38,201 nucleotides of DNA from Bacillota bacterium (GTDB taxonomy: Bacteria; Bacillota; Clostridia; Christensenellales; UBA3700): contig JAEWXG010000013.1 of assembly GCA_023396095.1 (NCBI GenBank), positions 1-38,201 on the forward strand, in the 5' to 3' direction. How positions within the stretch are numbered: position 1 is the first letter of the stretch; each line of letters begins with the position of its first letter. The position numbers were made by a program, and so were the translations under genes. This document shows, piece by piece, positions 33,659 through 38,201 of the stretch. The notes below the pieces were generated by a model that worked only from the letters and a program-made list of their open reading frames with translations, ran no database searches and was not told the origin of the DNA.

Positions 33659-36293
33659 TTTCTTCCACCTCACCGCTTTCTTCTATATCTACTTCACTCT
33701 CAAAAAACTCTTTAATTGTTTCATTCGCATCCACCATAAACATCTCTCTCTTATCTTCCGATTCAATAAAGAAACAATTTCCTCTGGATGCTCTTGCTAT
33801 ATGATTTCTTTCTATTTCATTTATCGGAGATGATGATTTATATAAATCAACAAGATCTTCTATATCATTACCTTTCAGTTTAAAAATAAAGGAATATTGA
33901 GAATTTCTAAGTATTGCCGATGTCTTATTCCTAAGCTCTTCCGTTGCGTTCCAGTCGGATATCGATTGTGTTGCAGGAATGAAAGCCCCTCCGTATTTTC
34001 TTATACGTTTTGTCATTTGGTACATGAAATCCAAGGCTATAGGATATTTCTTATCTATAAACAAATGTGCTTCGTCCACTACAATTATCGTGTGTCCGTT
34101 TTTTTCTGTCTTTTCGTTTAAATCTTTTTCTATAATCAATCGCTCTTCCAGGTACCTGAATATCAGTAACATTTGAGCGTTTGCTACTATATCGTTCTTT
34201 GCGGCAAATAGTGACTGGAAGTTGAATACCGTAAAATCTTTATCGGTTTTCAGAGTTGTTTCCCCGTTCCATAAATCCGAATATCTTCCTCCTGTACCGA
34301 ACTTTGAAACATATGTAATTACTGTGGATAGGATATTTCGTTTGTATAAGTTTTCTTTGTTGATTTCATACTCTTTATTTAAATATTTTATTAAGTCGTC
34401 AAAAATCGGAAAATCATTAGGCTCCAGTTCCGATATATCCGTACTTTCCCCTATTCCTTTTATTGAATATGTTTCAATTATGGCGTTATTCAGATATTCA
34501 AGTGCTTCATCCGTTATTTTAGGAAGAACTACTCTAAAGAAACTCTCAAGCGTTCTAAGATGCGCATTGAACGTAGCCTTATTTTCCTGCACTTCGTTTT
34601 TATCGTCATCCGAAATACCCGAATAGATATGGAACGGATTGATTCTTCCTTTGTCTCCTTTCCCTATATCTATCATTCCTCCGCCAAAATTTTTACATAA
34701 CATGCTATATTCATTCTCAGGATCCAGAATATATACTTTGGAACCTGTAGAATATAGATGTGAAAGCAGCACTTTTAAAAAATATGATTTCCCGGACCCC
34801 GATGTACCGACTACGAACGCATTTGAATTGTTATGTTTTTCATCTCTCTTTAAAATATCTAACATAACAGGAAATCCGTTAGAGTTTGCTCCCAAATACA
34901 TGCCGTCTTTATCCATTATTTTTGATGAAACAAATGGAAAAGATGCTGCAAGTGATGTTGAGTTGATACCTCTTTCATATATCTTTAATGCCGTCTTTCT
35001 CGATATATTCGAATTAATATATCCTTCAACTTGTCTTGTATGTAATGTGTTGATATTTAAGCTGTTATTCTTAAGCAATGCTAAAACTCTTTTTCTAAAC
35101 ACCTTTTTATTCAAATTATCATAATTAAACGCTGTAAAGGTTACCGTAACATCGAAGAATCTTTCATTCTCTGTTTTAAGAGCGATAAGTAATTCCTGCA
35201 TTGTATCAACATGTGCTTCGTTCTCTATTTCATCCGATGCCTTCTGCAATCCTTCACGTCTTGATAAAACCTCATTTATCGCTCTGTCTATTCTTCTTAC
35301 TCCTCTATCCTGATCAACTCCGGAAATATGCATAACAGCTCTAATTCCGTCTATATTGAACGCACCGCCTAAAAATGCCGCACCTACTTCTATCGGATAA
35401 TCTTCCACAGCTACTGTAAGACCATAATTATTATTTACCGTTAATGAATTTGATGAGAATTTAATGTATTCAGGTTTAATCCAGCTTATCAGTTCTTCAT
35501 CGCTAAGTTCATACGCTTCTCTCTCATCAAAGTCTCTTGTGAAATTATGTTTTAAAAATATTGCCGTTTCCGTTTTACCCAATGTTTTTGTCCGAAGTCC
35601 GGTTTCTGAAAAATTCTCTATGAAATTAGATATGACAATATCGATATCTTCTTTTCTTGTACCGTAAAACACAGTGTAATATCCGGGTTCGTAAATCGGT
35701 TTGTCAGCATCGTTCAATATATCGATATCGGACAGTTTCGAATACAGTACAGCTTTCCTTTTTTCATCCTCTTCCGCTTCTATCATGTTTTTAAGCTTTT
35801 CCAAGTATTCATCAAGGATAATAGCCTTGTCGATTTTTACAATGTCTATGACATCCGACATATCGATGGAGTTTATAGCTCTTGCAAACGCTTCAATATC
35901 TCCATCCTGCATGAATTCATCAAGTAATGAAAAATCTTTGGATCCTATCTTCAGCACTTTGCCGTAATATCCGGGATATACAATATATCCGTCCTCATCA
36001 ATACCGGTAAACGGGATTAATCTGTCCACTTCTTTACCCATATATTCCTTTTTATAGAACAGGTATTTAACCGCCTGAATCAACTCTTTATATAACAGTC
36101 TGTTATTAACAGGTAAAAAGAGACAGAAGCCCGGAATAAAAACTGCTATACCTATGATAAACTTATATTTATTGGAACTCGCAAATATCCCTATGACGGC
36201 AAATATTAAAACCGCTCCTATCATCGCATCCAAAATTGTAAATTTCTTCCATATATAGTTTTTTACTTTTGTGTCTTTCGGTATGATTTTCAT
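33642..36293 (-). CDS. virB4: VirB4-type conjugation ATPase with N-terminal VirB3/PrgI-like membrane part
   Basis: This 883-residue protein powers assembly or transfer in a type IV secretion system. Two hydrophobic segments at about 22-38 and 44-62 resemble the PrgI/VirB3-like part that precedes or is fused to VirB4 in Gram-positive elements. A long N-terminal VirB4 region leads to the ATPase core: Walker A GTSGSGKS at 496-503, then the strand and helix KVYILDPENEYSMLCKNFGG, Walker B TIIVVDEAHLFID at 735-747, and ATQSISDW after it. The acidic C-terminus (EEENEENE type) ends inside the next gene. GAGGTG precedes the start. The homologue in Tn916 would be Orf16. Neighbours VirB6 and the peptidoglycan hydrolase are not seen. 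Confidence 0.92.
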   Translation of the reverse strand: MKIIPKDTKVKNYIWKKFTILDAMIGAVLIFAVIGIFASSNKYKFIIGIAVFIPGFCLFLPVNNRLLYKELIQAVKYLFYKKEYMGKEVDRLIPFTGIDEDGYIVYPGYYGKVLKIGSKDFSLLDEFMQDGDIEAFARAINSIDMSDVIDIVKIDKAIILDEYLEKLKNMIEAEEDEKRKAVLYSKLSDIDILNDADKPIYEPGYYTVFYGTRKEDIDIVISNFIENFSETGLRTKTLGKTETAIFLKHNFTRDFDEREAYELSDEELISWIKPEYIKFSSNSLTVNNNYGLTVAVEDYPIEVGAAFLGGAFNIDGIRAVMHISGVDQDRGVRRIDRAINEVLSRREGLQKASDEIENEAHVDTMQELLIALKTENERFFDVTVTFTAFNYDNLNKKVFRKRVLALLKNNSLNINTLHTRQVEGYINSNISRKTALKIYERGINSTSLAASFPFVSSKIMDKDGMYLGANSNGFPVMLDILKRDEKHNNSNAFVVGTSGSGKSYFLKVLLSHLYSTGSKVYILDPENEYSMLCKNFGGGMIDIGKGDKGRINPFHIYSGISDDDKNEVQENKATFNAHLRTLESFFRVVLPKITDEALEYLNNAIIETYSIKGIGESTDISELEPNDFPIFDDLIKYLNKEYEINKENLYKRNILSTVITYVSKFGTGGRYSDLWNGETTLKTDKDFTVFNFQSLFAAKNDIVANAQMLLIFRYLEERLIIEKDLNEKTEKNGHTIIVVDEAHLFIDKKYPIALDFMYQMTKRIRKYGGAFIPATQSISDWNATEELRNKTSAILRNSQYSFIFKLKGNDIEDLVDLYKSSSPINEIERNHIARASRGNCFFIESEDKREMFMVDANETIKEFFESEVDIEESGEVEENEENE

Positions 36294-36362
36294 TTTTCAC
36301 CTCTCTTTTTTCTCGGCTCTTTTCTAACCTTTTAAATTTATCTCTTCTTAAATCCTTTTTTT

Positions 36363-36405
36363 GTATTACATTTTGTGTGACATTTCGTATTACTCTTTGT
36401 AAAAC
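36363..36405 (-). repeat. 12-bp tandem box array 4, holding the methyltransferase stop codon
   Basis: On the minus strand GTTTTACAAAGA, GTAATACGAAAT, GTCACACAAAAT, GTAATAC with a strict 12-base period. The TAA of the methyltransferase gene is inside the second unit (G-TAA-TAC). It lies in the 96-base gap before the VirB4 gene. Confidence 0.9.
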
Positions 36406-36872
36406 ACAAACCAATAAGTATGGCCACTTCCGTTTTTGTTACCGTAAAGCGGTTTTTTATCAAAACACTTTAAAATTTCATTAATCTTTATCTGACATTC
36501 AGACCATTTAAAGACCATAGTCCCGTGATGCTTTAGTACTCTGAAACACTCTTTAAATCCTTTGGATATATCTTCTTTCCAACTATCCTTATTTAATTTC
36601 CCGTATTTCTGAATCATGTATGAATTATCACCGCCGTGAATTAAATGTGGCGGATCGAATATAATATGATAAAAACTTTCATCCGGAAACGGTAAGTCTT
36701 TAAAATCACCGATAATATCGGGTTCTATCATTAAATTGCTTCTTCCGAAACGTGACAAATCCTCTTCCCCATGTCTTCTATCCATCGTTAACAATTTGTC
36801 GTGATCTTTATCAAAGTAAAACATCATACCTCCGCAACACGCATCCAATATCTCTTTTCCTTTTATATCCAT
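36390..36872 (-). CDS. SAM-dependent methyltransferase with DPPH motif
   Basis: From the chosen ATG (MDIKGKEIL) the protein has 160 residues. ILDACCGGMMFYFDK near residues 8-22 is the SAM-binding motif I in the form seen in small phage and mobile-element methyltransferases. DFKDLPFPDESFYHIIFDPPHL at about 57-78 carries the catalytic DPPH, a relative of the DPPY of N6-adenine and N4-cytosine enzymes. FRVLKHHGTMVFKWSECQIKI follows. An upstream in-frame ATG at 36965 would make the 9-bp box part of the protein and overlap the previous gene. GGAGAG seven bases before the chosen ATG supports the shorter form. The substrate is unknown; DNA modification, perhaps against host restriction, is plausible. 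Confidence 0.8.
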   Translation of the reverse strand: MDIKGKEILDACCGGMMFYFDKDHDKLLTMDRRHGEEDLSRFGRSNLMIEPDIIGDFKDLPFPDESFYHIIFDPPHLIHGGDNSYMIQKYGKLNKDSWKEDISKGFKECFRVLKHHGTMVFKWSECQIKINEILKCFDKKPLYGNKNGSGHTYWFVFYKE

Positions 36873-36911
36873 TTCCATACTCTCCATTTTTATCTTTTGT
36901 GTTCTCTCCAT

Positions 36912-36940
36912 ACAACGTTGTACATGTTGTACGCTACATT
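36912..36940 (-). repeat. 9-bp tandem box in the mobile segment
   Basis: On the minus strand GTACAACAT and GTACAACGT follow each other as 9-base units (36915-36932), flanked by GTAGC and TGTAT. It lies directly after the stop codon of the first 11-residue-repeat gene and before the methyltransferase start. A related box with one more unit is at 20020-20051. Confidence 0.75.
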
Positions 36941-36945
36941 TCTCT

Positions 36946-37533
36946 TTAATTAGTTTTCTCTTCATCCTGGTATATTCTGCCTTGTACGTTTTGCACGCCT
37001 TGATATAAATTACCTTTTACATTTTGCCTATGTTGATATAAACTGCCTTGTACGTTTTGGTTATATTGTTCTAAATCACCTTCTACTTCTTGGTGGGTTT
37101 GATATAAATCACCTTGTACGTTTTGATAACTTTGATATAAACTGCCTTTTACTTGTTGGTTATCTTGAATTAAAATACCTTGTACTCCTTGGCCATTTTG
37201 ATATAAATTATCTTGTACGGTTTGATGATTTTGAAATAAATCACCTTTTACATTTTGCCTACGTTGATATAAACTGCCTTGTACTTTTTGGCTGCTTTGA
37301 TGTAAATTACCTTGTACTTCTTGGAGACCTTGACATAAATCGCCTTCTACTTCCTGTCCACTTTGAAATAAACTGCATTTAATCTTCATTCTGCAAAAGC
37401 ACACATCCCCATCAAAGTCGCTAAAATCTAAATATTTTAAATCGATGTCGCCATATTCATCAATGCAATTCTCTAAGATCCATGCCTTCTTTTCTTCTGG
37501 TGTTAAATTTCTTCTCGTTTTAACTTCTTCCAT
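36946..37533 (-). CDS. Protein of 11-residue Gln-rich tandem repeats, 195 residues
   Basis: The N-terminal part (about 8-48) reads RNLTPEEKKAWILENC, then EYGDIDLKYLDFSDFDGDV. It is nearly identical to that of the neighbouring gene. From about residue 49 to 190 there are 13 copies of an 11-residue unit of the form Q-x-V-x-G-(D/N/S)-L-(Y/F)-Q-x-x. The spacing of V, L and Q in each unit suggests one beta strand and turn, and a stacked beta-roll or solenoid like pentapeptide-repeat proteins; that structure is inference. No signal peptide, membrane segment or catalytic motif. GGAG lies 11 bases before the ATG. I know of no characterised function. Confidence 0.75.
   Translation of the reverse strand: MEEVKTRRNLTPEEKKAWILENCIDEYGDIDLKYLDFSDFDGDVCFCRMKIKCSLFQSGQEVEGDLCQGLQEVQGNLHQSSQKVQGSLYQRRQNVKGDLFQNHQTVQDNLYQNGQGVQGILIQDNQQVKGSLYQSYQNVQGDLYQTHQEVEGDLEQYNQNVQGSLYQHRQNVKGNLYQGVQNVQGRIYQDEEKTN
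36964..37389. repeat. 33-bp coding tandem repeat (13 units)
   Basis: The DNA shows a 33-base period, for example the recurring plus-strand GATATAAA-CTGCCTTGTAC-TTTTGG pattern. It encodes the 11-residue units of the repeat protein. Units differ mainly at the codons of the variable positions. Confidence 0.9.
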
Positions 37534-37563
37534 TTTTATTAATTCTCCTTTTATTAACCTTTA

Positions 37564-37992
37564 TTACTCTTTATCTTGTACAACTTCTTTTACGTTTTGA
37601 TTATCTTGATATATTCTGCCTTTCACTTCCTGTCTGCTTTGGCGTAAATCACCTTTTACTTTTTGGGTATATTGCCATAAATTGCCTTGTACTTGTTGGT
37701 GCGCTTGAAATAAATCACCTTTCACTTCTTGGCAGCTTTGGTATAAATCACCTTTCACGTCTTGGCCACCTTGCCATATATAGCCTTTTACTTCCTGGTG
37801 GGCTTGAAATAAATCACCTTGTACGTTTTGATTACATTGCCATAAATCGCTCTTAACGCTCATATCACAAATAAAAACCATTCCGTCAAAATCGCTAAAA
37901 TCTAAACCGCATAAATCGATGTCGCCATGTTCCTCAATACAATTCTCTAGAATCCATGCTTTCTTTTCTTTTGGTGTTAAATTTCTACTCAT
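37564..37992 (-). CDS. Paralogue of the 11-residue repeat protein, 142 residues
   Basis: RNLTPKEKKAWILENC and EHGDIDLCGLDFSDFDG at about 3-37 match the downstream gene closely. Eight full units of the 11-residue repeat follow (about 44-131; for example QEVKGDLFQAH, which occurs more than once), and a partial ninth. The two genes arose by duplication and differ mostly in repeat number, as expected from slippage of the 33-base DNA repeats. GGAGG lies ten bases before the start. It is 30 bases ahead of the next gene in the same direction. The function is unknown. Confidence 0.75.
   Translation of the reverse strand: MSRNLTPKEKKAWILENCIEEHGDIDLCGLDFSDFDGMVFICDMSVKSDLWQCNQNVQGDLFQAHQEVKGYIWQGGQDVKGDLYQSCQEVKGDLFQAHQQVQGNLWQYTQKVKGDLRQSRQEVKGRIYQDNQNVKEVVQDKE
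37600..37863. repeat. 33-bp coding tandem repeat (8 units)
   Basis: Eight 33-base units encode the 11-residue repeats of the second paralogue. They share the same period and consensus as the array at 36964-37389. Confidence 0.9.
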
Positions 37993-38013
37993 TTCCCTAT
38001 TACCTCCTATCTC

Positions 38014-38044
38014 GTATTACATTTTGTGTGACATTTTGTATTAC
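38014..38044 (-). repeat. 12-bp tandem box array 5, holding the stop codon of the upstream gene
   Basis: On the minus strand GTAATACAAAAT, GTCACACAAAAT, GTAATAC. The TAA of the gene that enters from the right window edge is bases 2-4 of the first unit. The ribosome site of the repeat-protein gene begins a few bases beyond the last unit. Confidence 0.9.
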
Positions 38045-38201
38045 ACTTTATATTGATTTATTTTCGCACTACGCACACGCTTTCTAAATTCCTGCCTTTC
38101 CTTTCTTCCTTTTGGCATCATTTCCTTTTGTGAATTTTGCCATTTTCTATAAGCTGCGTTATTCTCTTTATTTTGATTGAATACCTGTTTCCCATGATTA
38201 A
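38041..38201 (-). CDS. C-terminal end of a basic protein (5' part outside window)
   Basis: The minus-strand frame is open from the window edge to a TAA at 38041-38043 and gives 52 residues. The sequence is highly basic and Gln/Asn-rich: NKENNAAYRKWQNSQKEMM, then GRKERQEFRKRVRSAKINQ. Its stop codon lies in array 5, as with two other genes of the segment, which supports it being a real gene. It could be the tail of a DNA-binding or mobilisation protein; the family cannot be told from this fragment. Confidence 0.65.
   Translation of the reverse strand, partial: NHGKQVFNQNKENNAAYRKWQNSQKEMMPKGRKERQEFRKRVRSAKINQYKV

Larger units (their letters stand above)
26566..38201 (-). mobile_element. Segment of an integrative conjugative element or related mobile element (right end outside window)
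   Basis: All genes here lie on the minus strand, and the sequence is visibly less AT-rich (many CCG triplets) than the chromosome to the left. Content in transcription order: a basic protein, two repeat proteins, a methyltransferase, a VirB3/VirB4-type conjugation ATPase and a giant surface protein. Shared tandem boxes mark gene boundaries. The ATPase points to conjugation. Relaxase, coupling protein and integrase are not in view, so integrative element versus plasmid or hybrid phage cannot be settled. The left border is unclear because an insertion sequence sits there. Confidence 0.6.

Noticed and set aside
32150..34626. Several plus-strand frames of 60-137 codons opposite the surface protein and VirB4 genes
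   Set aside because: They are antisense shadows of large minus-strand genes with clear motifs, and have no ribosome sites or recognisable domains.
36169..36414. 81-codon minus-strand frame over the start of the VirB4 gene
   Set aside because: It overlaps the well-supported VirB4 coding start in another frame and is made largely of array 4 and charged low-complexity sequence.
36964..37863. Regular repeats that could suggest a CRISPR array
   Set aside because: The 33-base units are contiguous, have no unique spacers, and are in frame in two genes with ribosome sites and a shared N-terminal module.

Overview
The window looks like a stretch of a low-GC Bacillota (Firmicutes, clostridial-type, probably uncultured) chromosome that runs into a mobile element. 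The evidence is an AT-rich composition, strong Shine-Dalgarno sites, TATAAT and TGnTATAAT promoters, and typical Firmicutes genes: hprK, spoVG, a DUF4364 regulator, a DUF1385 protein beside prmC/prfA, and zinc-type rpmE. The species cannot be named from the sequence, and no rRNA, tRNA or CRISPR array was seen.

Left part (1-25,060), mostly housekeeping. The window opens in the 3' end of an IS3-family (IS150-like) element. Next come citrate synthase, a stand-alone TrpB2-type tryptophan synthase beta chain and an unknown 253-residue gene, all on the minus strand. A divergent plus-strand pair follows: an HPr-like protein that lacks the phosphorylatable His but keeps the regulatory Ser (Crh-like), translationally coupled to a DUF4364 regulator. 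The minus-strand operon HAD phosphatase - hprK - GPH sugar symporter sits a few kb away, so a kinase and a possible substrate for carbon control lie close together. Next are the operon P-loop NTPase - thrC - trpS - uvrC and the operon rpmE - (DUF1385-PrmC fusion) - prfA, in which the enzyme that modifies release factors is fused to a membrane domain and sits one base from RF1. Then follow a degenerate MDR oxidoreductase with spoVG, rpsT, an alpha-CTD-like/WG-repeat protein, a large signal-peptide/SH3/membrane-anchored protein, and acpP.

Junction (19.7-20.3 kb and 25.06-26.9 kb). An ISLre2-family insertion sequence lies just upstream of the acpP promoter. A 27-bp copy of its tip occurs 5.3 kb away, between rpsT and the WG gene. 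In the same gap is a decayed small gene followed by a 9-bp tandem box like one in the right-hand element. That gap looks like a scar of related mobile DNA.

Right part (26.6-38.2 kb), a piece of an integrative conjugative element or similar mobile DNA, all on the minus strand and visibly less AT-rich. In transcription order it holds the end of a basic protein, two paralogous proteins built from 11-residue Gln-rich repeats, a DPPH-motif methyltransferase, a VirB3/VirB4-type conjugation ATPase, and a 2,259-residue Ig-like surface protein ending at a terminator. No integrase, relaxase or coupling protein is in view.

The most unusual signal is a family of five tandem arrays of a 12-bp unit (about GTAATACGAAAT). 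Three of them contain the stop codon of the preceding gene inside their first unit. They mark gene ends in the element and could be operators, processing or termination sites, or recombination linkers.
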